In this document: piece after piece, positions 35,501-44,500 of the stretch
How the letters are laid out: every line of letters starts with the position of its first letter
Position numbering within the stretch: position 1 is the first letter of the stretch
Assembly: GCA_903845125.1 (NCBI GenBank)
Contig: CAIMWS010000139.1
Span: 1 to 62,475, forward strand
Source: an uncultured Verrucomicrobiota bacterium
GTDB lineage: Bacteria > Verrucomicrobiota > Verrucomicrobiia > Limisphaerales > UBA1319
Direction: 5' to 3'
Length of the DNA: 62,475 nt
Notes under the pieces: model-generated
Database searches by the model: none
What the model was told of the DNA's origin: nothing
Seen by the model: the letters and a program-made list of their open reading frames with translations, nothing else
Translations under genes and position numbers: made by a program

Positions 35501-37054
35501 TCACTGCGGAGGCTGCTTCAAGGCTCGCAATTCCATCGCCCGGTAAACCCGCAGGGGACAATCGGTTTGGATCAAGTCGATACCCCAATCCAGCGCCTGC
35601 AAGTAACGCTCGATCTTTTCGTTGCGGCCGAGGGCGTCGGAAAACACTTTGATCCCCAGGGCATGGCAGCGTTGAATCAGCTCCTGGGAGAGGTTATCCC
35701 AATCGGCGTCCACCGCGTACGGCTGAAGCCTGGCGGCCAGGGCGTCCAGTTCGCTGCGCTGGCCTAGCGGCGGCAGCAGACGCAGACGGGGATTGATGTG
35801 CTTGAGCCGGAGGAGATAATCCGCGGATTGGTAAACCACTGTGCGTTCGATCAATCCGCGCTTCTCCAGGCTGGCTGCCAGGGTTTCCGGGGCAATCTCT
35901 TTGGCATCGCAATAGAGCTGCATCCCCGGCGGCAAGGCCGCCAGCATTTCATCCAGCGTGGGCAGCCGCAGCCCGGTGAAGCGGGGGCCAAACCATCCGC
36001 CCGCATCCAGCCGGGACACCTCCAAAGCGGTTTTTTCGCGGATGGCCCCCTTGCCATTGGTGGTCCGGTCCAGCTTTCCGTCATGGAGCAGGAAATGGGC
36101 GCCATCGCGCGTGGTGCGGACATCGATTTCAACGAAGTCGGCGCCCAAACGCCCGGCCTTGGCGAAAGCGGGCAGGGTGTTCTCCGGTGCGTAGCGGTTG
36201 GCGCCCCGGTGCAGGGACACCAGGGTGGGGCGCCGGGGCGTGCCGCGCCGGAAATTCCGGGCCGCGATTTCCTCAGGCAGATCCGTTTGGATCCAATCCA
36301 CACGGTCTTGGATTAACCGGTCCCACAAATCCGGCTGATCCCAATCCCCCAGCGCCTTGGCCTGAACCTTGATCCCGAGGCGATGGAATGATTCTACAAT
36401 GGCTGCAGTCACTTCCGGTGTGTCGATTTCCACCGCGTCCGGCTGCAATGAATCCAACCAGCTGCTGAAGCCATCGGCGGGATGCCATTTGGCCATGACA
36501 GCAATGCGGCTTCCATTGCGGGAGCGCAACCGGGCCAGCCCCTCCGGCGGCCCAAAAACGATCACCTGCTGCTGCATGCCCGTCTCCTGGATTTCCCTTC
36601 CGAGGGCATCCCAATCCACTTTTTTACAGTCGAGATACAAATTGAGTTTGCCCCGCGCTTGTTCCAGAGCCTCCTTCAGGGTCAAAATTCGTTCACCATG
36701 GAACCGTGCTGCGAACCAGGCGCCGGCTTCCAGCTTCCGGAGATCCTCCAGCACCAGGTCTCCCACTGCCTTGCCCGGAGCCTGGAGCAAATCAAGCCGG
36801 TCGTCATGCCATAAGACATGGCGGCCATCCCGGGTGAGTTGCACATCCACTTCGGCCCACTCGAAGCCATCCTCGATGCACCGCGCCAGGGCGGGGCGGG
36901 TGTTTTGCGGTGCTTGGCCAGCAGCGCCCCGGTGGGCTACCACCTGGACGGCATGGGGCACCTGCACTGGTTCGAAAAACTGAAAGTGCGATGCCACCAC
37001 CGCCAACGGTGTTCCCATCCAGGCCAGCCAAGTGCGCAACCAGGTTTTACTCAT
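35501..37054 (-). CDS. Tandem glycerophosphodiester phosphodiesterase (GDPD) protein
   Basis: About 517 residues from ATG 37054. Residues 1-24 look like a signal peptide/anchor. Two GDPD barrels follow. Domain 1 (about 35-275) has VAHRGAAGQAPQNTRPAL, EVDVQLTRDGRHVLWHDDRLD and VDWIQTDLPEE. Domain 2 (about 280-515) has SLHRGANRYAPENTLPAF, EIDVRTTRDGAHFLLHDGKLD and DLIQTDCPLRVY. Each keeps the His-Arg/Glu/Asp/His set for Mg-dependent phosphodiester cleavage (glycerophosphodiesters to glycerol-3-phosphate). Two catalytic copies in one chain are unusual. It sits in a minus-strand run between GH29/remnant and GH127; phosphate scavenging or removal of glycerophosphate decorations from glycans are candidate jobs. 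Confidence 0.85.
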   Translation of the reverse strand: MSKTWLRTWLAWMGTPLAVVASHFQFFEPVQVPHAVQVVAHRGAAGQAPQNTRPALARCIEDGFEWAEVDVQLTRDGRHVLWHDDRLDLLQAPGKAVGDLVLEDLRKLEAGAWFAARFHGERILTLKEALEQARGKLNLYLDCKKVDWDALGREIQETGMQQQVIVFGPPEGLARLRSRNGSRIAVMAKWHPADGFSSWLDSLQPDAVEIDTPEVTAAIVESFHRLGIKVQAKALGDWDQPDLWDRLIQDRVDWIQTDLPEEIAARNFRRGTPRRPTLVSLHRGANRYAPENTLPAFAKAGRLGADFVEIDVRTTRDGAHFLLHDGKLDRTTNGKGAIREKTALEVSRLDAGGWFGPRFTGLRLPTLDEMLAALPPGMQLYCDAKEIAPETLAASLEKRGLIERTVVYQSADYLLRLKHINPRLRLLPPLGQRSELDALAARLQPYAVDADWDNLSQELIQRCHALGIKVFSDALGRNEKIERYLQALDWGIDLIQTDCPLRVYRAMELRALKQPPQ

Positions 37055-37118
37055 TCCAATATCATGGGTGATTTTTCCGTGCCAGGCAATCGGATAGCCA
37101 CGGGTTAATGCATCGCTC

Positions 37119-37437
37119 TCAGCCGGTAAAAAGCTCTGAATCGTAATGGACCGGGCCATCCTCCGCCGGGATCACCATGATGGGCATCCAGCCCTGCAGG
37201 GCGGCCTTGATTTGGGCCCGGCTCAGTAGGGGCCGGTTGCGCCCGAAACGGATTTGCACCGTGTGTGGCTGCCGGCCAGGAAGCTCTGGTTGTCCGGTGT
37301 GATCCGCACGCCCCGCGGATAATCCTTCAAGCCAGCCACATTCGAATTGTTGACGAAAGAGTCGCAAGGCTGGCTGCAGGTTCTGAAACCGTGGCTGCCA
37401 ACAACGCAGTGGCGGTGAGGAAGTGCGTGGTGTGCAT
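37119..37437 (-). pseudogene. Frameshifted N-terminal remnant of a secreted protein
   Basis: A start ATG (37437) lies behind a strong ribosome site GGAGGTG, 16 bp after the GH29 stop. Frame one gives a signal peptide (MHTTHFLTATALLAATVSEP) but stops soon; frame two continues with FVNNSNVAGLKDYPRGVRIT and PDNQSFLAGSHT; frame three continues with QIRFGRNRPLLSRAQIKAAL, QGWMPIMVIPAEDGPVHYDS and stops at 37119. Together they make about 105 residues of a plausible exported protein, perhaps the start of a glycoside hydrolase, with two frameshifts and no C-terminus. Single-frame readings across this stretch are not credible genes. Confidence 0.7.
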
Positions 37438-37452
37438 GGTTTCCACCTCCGT

Positions 37453-39903
37453 TTATTTGCTGGCTGGGGCCGCCGGACGAGCGCTCGTGTCCGGTTCCAA
37501 AAACAATCCGAATTCGGAGATGGCCGGGCAGACTGGGGCTTTGGTGATGCGCAGGCGGACCCGGCCGGCCGCTTGGGGTGGCACCCGCACCAGTCGGCAG
37601 GCGCCAATGGCGGTGCCCTTGGCGATCGGCTTCCAATCCCCGTTCTGCCAGGCATCCACGGCCCAATCATCCACCCGTTGGCCCAAAGGCAGGAATTCCC
37701 GGAGGCGGACCACGTTGAATTTGACCGGTTGCGGGAATTCCAGGATGGCTTCGGGCGTGGATAGGGGATCGTCGGTGGACCAATAAGTGGAGTTTTGGCC
37801 ATCGACCAGGTTGCCGGGGCCGAACTGGCTGCTGCCTCCGCGCACGTTGGACGCCGTGGCTTTGGCGCCGGCTGCCAGGTCCTGGCCAAAGGCCGCCCGC
37901 AGATATTGGCCAAACTCGGCGAGCACCCGGACGTCATTCTCATGCAGGAGACCCCGGCGGTCAGGTGGGACGTTGAGGTTGAGGTTGGCGCCGCGGCCGA
38001 TCGATTCGAAATAAAGTTTCACCAGGTTGTCCAGCTTCCGCACGCTGGCATCCTGGCTGGCGTGGTAAAACCAGCCAGGACGGATGGATACATCCACCTC
38101 GGCTGGAATCCACAGGGTGCCGTTGCGATGGCCGTTTTCCGCCTCGGTGTAGTTGGCTTCGCCATTGGGTAACTCCGTGAAGTAACCGGTTTGCGGATCG
38201 ATTTTGATCTCCTGGTGGGTATTGCGGTGCCGCGGCGTGAAGGTGGCCCAGCACGGCTCGCCGGCATAGCCGGATTCATTGCCCACCCAGCGGATTTCCG
38301 GTCCGATCTCTGTAAAGACGCAGGCGTCCGGCTGGAGTTGGTGGACCACCGCGCGCAATAATTCGGGTAACCCGTAATAAGTCCGGCGATCGATGGTGCG
38401 GGTTTCCTTCGCCCCTCCATAATATCCATCGCCGCCGTTCGCGCCGTCGAACCACACCTCAAAAATGGGGCCATAACCGGTCAGGAGCTCCACCAATTGA
38501 CGGCGGAAATATTCCACGTAGGCCGGCTTGCCATAATCCGCATGGTTCCGATCCCAGGGCGACAGGTAAACGCCGAATTTGAGGCCATGCCGGCGGCAGG
38601 CTGCGGAGATTTCTGCCACCGCATCGCCGCGGCCCTGTTTCCAAGGGGAATTTTTGACCGAGTGCTCCGTGTATTTCGAGGGCCAGAGGCAGAAGCCGTC
38701 GTGGTGCTTGGCGGTCAAAATGACTCCTTTCATGCCGGCCGCCTGGCAGGCGCGCACAATCTGATCCGCATCAAAGGCGGTGGGATTGAACAGCGCTTCC
38801 TTTTCGTCCCCGTAGCCCCACTCCAGGTCCGTGAAAGTATTCACCGTAAAATGCAGGAATGCATAAAACTCCGAGTCGTGCCATTTCAGTTGCCGGGCGC
38901 TGGGGACCGGGCCAAAGGGCTTGGGGGGCGCGGATTCGGCTTCCGGAAACCAGCCCTTCAGGAAGCTGGCCAGGGAGCCCGCGTATCCGGCTTCCGCCAG
39001 GAATTCCGTCCCATTCTGGTTCCCCCAGGAATAGTTGATGCACAGGCGCCCCTGGTATTCGCAGAAGTCGATATCCGAATTGTTGGCGTCTGTAGCTTTC
39101 TGGATGCGTTCTCGTTCCTCCGGGGTCAGATTCGGATTGGCCAATTGCTTGTCTTCGGGCGAGGCGGCCAGCACGGGATTGAGCGGGCTGGTTTCCCAGG
39201 AGACCAGGTCGCGCGACCGGGTGACATACTGCTCATAACCGTGGGGCCGGCCGGCTTCGAGGTAAAACAGGTAAAACCAGCCATCCAGCCAGCGGAGGCA
39301 ATGCGCGGCGTTGTACCGGCCCAGCTGGTGGCGGCATTCCCCGGGCAGCAGGGACCAGTGGATCAGGTCGGTCGATTCCAGGAACCGCGCCGGGAAACCG
39401 CCGGGATTGGTCAACTCAATGGACATCACATAGCGTTTTCCCGCCCGGCAGAGCGAGGTGTTGCAGATGCCGATGGCGGGATTGTGGAAGAGCACACTCT
39501 CGGTCCAATGCGACAGGTCGTGCGACACAAACAGGGTGAGCGTGTTGCCATACCATTCGCGGTCCTCCTTGGTGCCCACCACATACAGCACCTCTTTTTC
39601 GACGTAGGCGCAGGGAAAACGATGTTTGCTGCCGAACCGGGAAACCTCGCGGCCGGTTTCCGCGTCCATAATCCGCAGACAGCTGGCTGAGCGCAGCCAT
39701 TCCATGCGGTATAACCGGTCGTGGAACACAAAGGGGGTGGTCTCGACCAAGTCCAGGGCCAGCGTCCCTTTTTTCTGGATCACCGGTTTGTGCGGGCCTT
39801 CGGCATCGGCCCCCAGGAGGCTGGGGGAAGCGGTCCCGAGCCACGCCCAAAGCGCGGCGCCGGCCAGCAAGGACAGACAGGATGGTTTTCGGTGTGCGAT
39901 CAT
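37453..39903 (-). CDS. GH43-like propeller + GH29 alpha-L-fucosidase + F5/8C domain fusion
   Basis: An 816-residue exported enzyme (signal peptide to about residue 32). Residues about 45-310 form a five-bladed GH43/GH32-like propeller: FVFHDRLYRMEWL, LTLFVSHDLSHW, FLESTDLIHWSLL, YVTRSRDLVSWE and DIDFCEYQGRLCINYSWG. Residues about 335-690 are GH29: HDSEFYAFLHFTVNTFTD, the HHD motif (400-402) in LTAKHHDGFCLWPSKYT, and the putative nucleophile D486 in FEVWFDGANGGDG. Residues about 690-805 are an F5/8-type C domain (GPGNLVDGQNSTYWSTDD, AILEFPQPVKFNVVRLREF). It should cleave alpha-L-fucosides; whether the propeller is catalytic is open. Its ATG overlaps the upstream sulfatase stop (ATGA at 39900-39903). 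Confidence 0.9.
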   Translation of the reverse strand: MIAHRKPSCLSLLAGAALWAWLGTASPSLLGADAEGPHKPVIQKKGTLALDLVETTPFVFHDRLYRMEWLRSASCLRIMDAETGREVSRFGSKHRFPCAYVEKEVLYVVGTKEDREWYGNTLTLFVSHDLSHWTESVLFHNPAIGICNTSLCRAGKRYVMSIELTNPGGFPARFLESTDLIHWSLLPGECRHQLGRYNAAHCLRWLDGWFYLFYLEAGRPHGYEQYVTRSRDLVSWETSPLNPVLAASPEDKQLANPNLTPEERERIQKATDANNSDIDFCEYQGRLCINYSWGNQNGTEFLAEAGYAGSLASFLKGWFPEAESAPPKPFGPVPSARQLKWHDSEFYAFLHFTVNTFTDLEWGYGDEKEALFNPTAFDADQIVRACQAAGMKGVILTAKHHDGFCLWPSKYTEHSVKNSPWKQGRGDAVAEISAACRRHGLKFGVYLSPWDRNHADYGKPAYVEYFRRQLVELLTGYGPIFEVWFDGANGGDGYYGGAKETRTIDRRTYYGLPELLRAVVHQLQPDACVFTEIGPEIRWVGNESGYAGEPCWATFTPRHRNTHQEIKIDPQTGYFTELPNGEANYTEAENGHRNGTLWIPAEVDVSIRPGWFYHASQDASVRKLDNLVKLYFESIGRGANLNLNVPPDRRGLLHENDVRVLAEFGQYLRAAFGQDLAAGAKATASNVRGGSSQFGPGNLVDGQNSTYWSTDDPLSTPEAILEFPQPVKFNVVRLREFLPLGQRVDDWAVDAWQNGDWKPIAKGTAIGACRLVRVPPQAAGRVRLRITKAPVCPAISEFGLFLEPDTSARPAAPASK

Positions 39904-41423
39904 GGTGGGTCTCCGTTCTGGGCTTCAGGGAAGCGTCCCTGGTCGTTGGTTTCCTCGATCCATCGGTCCAGCACCGCCCGCAGTTTCTGCAGTGCGGCCG
40001 TCGGCGCGGGATCGCTGGACCGGGCGAGGTTTTGGATTTCAAAGGGATCGGTGGCCAGATCGTAAAGTTCCTCCTGGGGCAGGCGCGGCTGGCAAAGGGC
40101 CGCTTGCGCCGGTGTCAATCGCCCCTGCGCGTGCAAATCCTTGAGCAGATTCCAGACCGGGTATTGCTTCTCTTTGTAAGCGTTTTTCGCCAGCAATGGG
40201 ACCTCGGGCGTGAAATTACGGATATACCGGTAGCGCTCGTCGCGCACCGTCCGGATGCGCATCGCGGTCTCATCACAGCGGTCCCGCGCCCCAAAGACAT
40301 ATTCCCGCGCCGGTTCGCAGGCTGGGCCAAGGAAAATCCGGCCCTGCATCTTGTGCGGTTTGGTGGCGCCCACCAAGGAGAGCATGGTGGGTGCCAGGTC
40401 GATGGCGTGCAGCAACCGGTCGTCCACCATGCCAGCTTGGAAGTGGGCCGGTTGCGGAAAGTTCCTGGGCCAGCGAATCAGCAACGGCACATGCAAACCT
40501 TCCTCGTAACAAAACTGCTTGCCCCGCACGTGGGATTGGCCGTTGTCACCGAAAAAAACCACCACCGTGTCCTCTGCCAGCCCCTCGCGTTTCAGGGTTT
40601 CCAGGACCCGTCCGATTTTGCGATCCAGTTCACTGATGGCATCGAGGTATTGGGCCCAGTCCCGGCGGACCACCGGGTGGTCCGGATAATAGGGAGGAAT
40701 CTCAACGGCCGCCGGGTCGGCCTGGGCGGGGGAATTGAAACTGCGGTGGGCTTCGCTGAAGTTGATTTGCGCGTAAAAAGGCTGGTGGGTTTTCAGGTCG
40801 GCCCACCGGGCTGAATTAAAAGGCTTGCCCGCATAATTAAAATTCCAGTCCGTCTTGCCGGTCCCTTTGAAGCCACAGCCAGCCGGCAGCTCAACCACAT
40901 TCGCGGTAAAATAACCGGTGTCGCGCATCCAGTCAGTCAGCAAGCGCACGCCTTCGGGCAGCTGAAAGCCGTCCTGGCGGTGCGACCGATGGTGATGGGC
41001 GCCGATGGTGGTGGCATACATGCCGGTCATGAAGGCAGACCGGCTCGGCGAGCAGACATGGCCGGAATAAAAGCGCGTATACCGAACTCCCTCGGACGCC
41101 AGGCGGTCCAGGTTGGGGGTCCGGACTTCACGGGTGCCGTAACATCCCAGTTCGGGACCTAAATCCTCTCCGATGAGCCAAAGCAGGTTGGGTCTGGCTT
41201 TGGCCGCGGCGTATCCGGGATGGCCCAGGCTGAGGATACAAACCAGCCAGGAACTCAGCCATGTCCCCGCATTGGGGAGGGGAGTGATTACGCCGCCGGT
41301 TTTGGCGCTGAATAAGAAGCGGGCCAAATGCCTGGACACGGACGAGCCGAAGGCCTGGACACGGCTCCCGGCGGCCACCAAATGATTCCTCACGATTTTC
41401 ATGCCTTTTGCCGGGATTGCCAT
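39900..41423 (-). CDS. S1 sulfatase, N-sulfoglucosamine-sulfohydrolase-like
   Basis: About 507 residues from ATG 41423; ATG 41402 is an alternative. A hydrophobic export segment (WLSSWLVCILSLGHPGYAAA) starts near residue 53, later than usual. The sulfatase core shows PNLLWLIGEDLGPELGCYG, the formylglycine site CSPSRSAFMTG, and VVVFFGDNGQSHVRGKQFCYEEGLHVPLLIRWP. The GEDLGPELGCYG start and HRSFNSP region match the N-sulfoglucosamine sulfohydrolase/S1_8-like branch. It needs Cys-to-formylglycine conversion by an enzyme encoded elsewhere. It starts 8 bp after the repaired stop of the preceding sulfatase and is stop/start-coupled to the GH29 fusion, so sulfate removal and fucoside cleavage appear linked. 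Confidence 0.9.
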   Translation of the reverse strand: MAIPAKGMKIVRNHLVAAGSRVQAFGSSVSRHLARFLFSAKTGGVITPLPNAGTWLSSWLVCILSLGHPGYAAAKARPNLLWLIGEDLGPELGCYGTREVRTPNLDRLASEGVRYTRFYSGHVCSPSRSAFMTGMYATTIGAHHHRSHRQDGFQLPEGVRLLTDWMRDTGYFTANVVELPAGCGFKGTGKTDWNFNYAGKPFNSARWADLKTHQPFYAQINFSEAHRSFNSPAQADPAAVEIPPYYPDHPVVRRDWAQYLDAISELDRKIGRVLETLKREGLAEDTVVVFFGDNGQSHVRGKQFCYEEGLHVPLLIRWPRNFPQPAHFQAGMVDDRLLHAIDLAPTMLSLVGATKPHKMQGRIFLGPACEPAREYVFGARDRCDETAMRIRTVRDERYRYIRNFTPEVPLLAKNAYKEKQYPVWNLLKDLHAQGRLTPAQAALCQPRLPQEELYDLATDPFEIQNLARSSDPAPTAALQKLRAVLDRWIEETNDQGRFPEAQNGDPP

Positions 41424-41472
41424 GGATTAAATCAGTTCCGCAGCGGGGTGGCGCTGCCTTTCTGCAAACCAT

Positions 41473-42918
41473 TCAATTGATCACGGAGCAGCCCCGCTTT
41501 TCCGGGTGCCTCGAAGCGACGTTGTTGGTTTCCCCGGGATCGCTGGCCAGATCGTAGAGCTGGCTGCCAATTTCTTTCAGGGCGCCGATGTATTTCCAAG
41601 CTTCCTCACGCAAGGCAAGGGTTTGGGCATGCTCAACCAGGCGTCGGCGGCCCCTGGGCGACTCCCCAAGCAGGGCAGGCAGGATATCAAGGCTGTCCGG
41701 CGCTTCGCCGGGAGCCAATGGCTGGCTGGTCAGGGAGGCCAAGGAAGCCAGAAAGTCGATCTGGCAGACCAGTGCTTCCGAGGTTCCGGATTTGACCCGT
41801 GCTGGCCACCTCAAAATGAATGGAATCCGCGTGCCGCCTTCCCAGATGGAATATTTGCCGCCCCGCCACGGTCCGGCGGGTTGGTGGTTCCCCAGTTTTT
41901 CGGTCGAGCCGTCCCGGTAGCCTTCCTCCACCACCGGGCCATTGTCGCTGGTGACAATCACGAGGGTGTTCTCCGCTATCCGCAGCCGATCCAGAGTGGT
42001 CACGATTTCCCCGACGCACGCGTCGAATTGCAGGATCACATCCCCGCGCGGACCCATCGGGCTGCGCCCGGCGAAACGGGGATGCGGCACCCGGGGCGCG
42101 TGGATGTCGTGCGTGGCGAAATAGAGGAAGAATGGTTGCGCCTGGTTTTGGACGATGAAATCCACCGCCTTCCTGGTGATGACATCCGCCATCTTCTCAT
42201 CCACCCAGCGCGCCGATTTGCCGCCACTCATGTAGCCGATGCGGCTGATCCCGTTGACAATGGTTTGGGCGTGCTGGGCATTCGGCAGTTGCTTGAGCAA
42301 TTCCGGATGATCCTTGCCGGTGGGATCGTTGCCCACCGGTTTGGCATAGTTGACTTGGATTGGATCCCGGGGATCCAATCCGGCGACGCGATGGTTTTCA
42401 ACATAGACGCACGGAGTGCGATCACCCGTGGCCGGAATAATGAAATTATAGTCGAAACCAATTTCAAGCGGGCCCGGTTTGAGATCGCCATTCCAATCCG
42501 GCCCTTGGGAGCCACCCAAACCCAGGTGCCATTTACCAACGACGCCGGTGCGGTAGCCGGCCTTCTTCAACAGCCTCGGCAGGGTGATCCGATCCAGGGG
42601 AATGACCAGGCCGGCATTGCCGGGCAGAATGCCGGTTCCCGGGCGCCGCCAGGGATATTCCCCGGTGAGCAAAGCATACCGGGAGGGGGTGCAAGTGGCT
42701 GAGGTGGAATGGGCATCCGTGAAACGAATTCCCTGGGCGGCCAGGCGGTCGATGTTCGGAGTCTGGATGCGGGTGGCGCCATAACAGCCGATATCGCCGT
42801 AACCCAGGTCATCCGCCAGGATGATTACGATATTGGGCAGGGCAGGGGATGCCCCGGTGGCGATTCGGATGGCCAGCAGCAGGGGGAGGATCCAGGCAGA
42901 TCCGCGGCAGCTATTCAT
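41473..42918 (-). CDS. S1 sulfatase A (arylsulfatase-like), frameshifted at the 3' end
   Basis: A 481-residue exported sulfatase (signal peptide to about residue 23). Motifs: PNIVIILADDLGYGDIGCYG for metal binding, formylglycine site CTPSRYALLTGEY, GKWHLGLGG and TSDNGPV. It is a close copy of the next gene upstream. In the present frame it ends NNVASRHPEKRGCSVIN at 41473, but one base over the sequence continues PGKAGLLRDQLNGLQKGSAT and PLRN to a TGA at 41432-41434, matching the paralogue ending PAKAVEMRGQLEAMQ. So a one-base loss near 41503-41506 seems to have replaced the last 24 residues by 9. The catalytic core is untouched and the protein may still be active. Confidence 0.85.
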   Translation of the reverse strand: MNSCRGSAWILPLLLAIRIATGASPALPNIVIILADDLGYGDIGCYGATRIQTPNIDRLAAQGIRFTDAHSTSATCTPSRYALLTGEYPWRRPGTGILPGNAGLVIPLDRITLPRLLKKAGYRTGVVGKWHLGLGGSQGPDWNGDLKPGPLEIGFDYNFIIPATGDRTPCVYVENHRVAGLDPRDPIQVNYAKPVGNDPTGKDHPELLKQLPNAQHAQTIVNGISRIGYMSGGKSARWVDEKMADVITRKAVDFIVQNQAQPFFLYFATHDIHAPRVPHPRFAGRSPMGPRGDVILQFDACVGEIVTTLDRLRIAENTLVIVTSDNGPVVEEGYRDGSTEKLGNHQPAGPWRGGKYSIWEGGTRIPFILRWPARVKSGTSEALVCQIDFLASLASLTSQPLAPGEAPDSLDILPALLGESPRGRRRLVEHAQTLALREEAWKYIGALKEIGSQLYDLASDPGETNNVASRHPEKRGCSVIN

Positions 42919-42949
42919 CGGACCACAAAGAATAGTCGATCCATCATGG

Positions 42950-44500
42950 TTAAGGATTGGCGCCTGGCTTGGCTACCGGGATACGAGTTCCAGCCGCATT
43001 TTGCATCGCTTCCAGTTGGCCACGCATTTCAACCGCCTTGGCCGGAACTTGCCGAATGACGTTGTTGGTTTCCCTGGGATCGCTGATCAGATCGTAAAGC
43101 TGGCTGCCGGATTCTTTCGGCGCGCGGATGTATTTCCACCCGGCATCGCGCAAGGCCAGGGTTTGGGCGTGCTCAACCAGTTGGTGGCGGCCGGTTTTCG
43201 ATTCACCGAGCAAGGCCGGCAGGACATTGACGCTATCGGGCGCTTGGTCCGGGGCGAGCTTTAGCCCGTTCAGGGCGGCGAAGGAGGCCAGACAATCGAT
43301 CAGGCAGACCAGGGCTTCGGAGGTTCCGGATTTGACCCGCGCTGGCCACCTCAGAATGAAGGGAATCCGCGTGCCGCCTTCCCAGATGGAATATTTGCCG
43401 CCCCGCCAGGGTCCAGCCGGTTGGTGGCTGCCCAATTTCTCCACGGCTTGATCCCGGTAGCCGTCGTCCACCACGGGACCATTGTCACTGCTGAGGATCA
43501 CCAGGGTGTTTTCAGCCAGTTTCCGGCGCTCCAACGCGGCCAGGATTTCGCCCACAGACCAGTCGAATTGCAGGATCACATCCCCGCGCGCCCCCATCGG
43601 GCTGCGGCCGGCAAAGCGGGGATGCGGCACGCGCGGCACATGGATGTCGTGCGTGGCGAAATACAGGAAGAATGGTTGCGCCGATTCCTGGTTGATGAAA
43701 TCCACGGCTTTTTTCGTGATGACATCGGCCATGTCCTCATCCACCCAGCGCGCCGATTTGCCGCCGCTCATGTAGCCGATGCGGCTGATCCCATTGACGA
43801 TGGTCTGGTTGTGGCCCTGGCTTGGGTGCAGCTTGAGCAACTCCGGGTGATCCTTGCCGGTGGGATCGTCGCCCACGGGTTGACCGTAGCTCACCTGGAG
43901 GGGATCCCGGGGATCCAGTCCAAAAACCCGGTGATTTTCCACATATACACACGGGGTGCGGTCGCCCGTGGCGGGAATGATGAAGCTGGCATCAAAACCC
44001 AGTTCCAGTGGCCCCGGTTTGATCTCCCCATTCCAGTCCGCCCCTTCCGGGCCGCCGAGGCCAAGGTGCCATTTGCCGACCACCCCGGTGCGGTACCCGG
44101 CTTTTTTCATCATGGCTGGCAGGGTGAGACACTGGGTGTCGATGATCAGTGAGGCGTTTCCGGGGAGTATCCCGGTCCCCTTGCGGCGCCAGGGGTATTC
44201 TCCGGTCAGCAGGGCATAACGCGAGGGGGTGCAGGTGGCGGACGTGGCGTGGGCATCGGTGAAACGGAGGCCTTCCCTGGCCAGGCGGTCGATGGCCGGG
44301 GTCTGGATGCGCGAGGCCCCGTAGCAACTGACATCCCCGTATCCCAGGTCATCCGCCAGAATAATGATGATATTGGGCCGGGACGGGGCAGTCTGAGCGG
44401 CGGCGAGGGGCGCGCCGGTCCCCGCCACCAGAAGCAAACCCCAAGCCAGGGTGATCGAAAAAAGTCCATTCCTGGAACCGAGGTTTTGGTTGAGATTCAT
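42950..44500 (-). CDS. S1 sulfatase B (arylsulfatase-like), tandem paralogue
   Basis: A 516-residue exported sulfatase (signal peptide with GLFSITLAWGLLLVAGTGAPLAAA). It has PNIIIILADDLGYGDVSCYG, formylglycine site CTPSRYALLTGEYPWRR, GKWHLGLGGPEG, and SSDNGPVVDDGYRDQ. It aligns without gaps over most of its length to the gene 31 bp downstream, and blocks such as 41780-41890 versus 43320-43430 look about nine-tenths identical in DNA, indicating a recent tandem duplication. This copy keeps the full C-terminus. It is the first gene of the minus-strand sulfatase/fucosidase run. The natural substrate is probably a sulfated sugar rather than an aryl sulfate. Confidence 0.9.
   Translation of the reverse strand: MNLNQNLGSRNGLFSITLAWGLLLVAGTGAPLAAAQTAPSRPNIIIILADDLGYGDVSCYGASRIQTPAIDRLAREGLRFTDAHATSATCTPSRYALLTGEYPWRRKGTGILPGNASLIIDTQCLTLPAMMKKAGYRTGVVGKWHLGLGGPEGADWNGEIKPGPLELGFDASFIIPATGDRTPCVYVENHRVFGLDPRDPLQVSYGQPVGDDPTGKDHPELLKLHPSQGHNQTIVNGISRIGYMSGGKSARWVDEDMADVITKKAVDFINQESAQPFFLYFATHDIHVPRVPHPRFAGRSPMGARGDVILQFDWSVGEILAALERRKLAENTLVILSSDNGPVVDDGYRDQAVEKLGSHQPAGPWRGGKYSIWEGGTRIPFILRWPARVKSGTSEALVCLIDCLASFAALNGLKLAPDQAPDSVNVLPALLGESKTGRHQLVEHAQTLALRDAGWKYIRAPKESGSQLYDLISDPRETNNVIRQVPAKAVEMRGQLEAMQNAAGTRIPVAKPGANP

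Noticed and set aside
37119..37943. 274-codon single frame on the minus strand
   Set aside because: The first two thirds are the out-of-frame shadow of the GH29 fusion's F5/8C domain; only its last part belongs to the frameshifted remnant.
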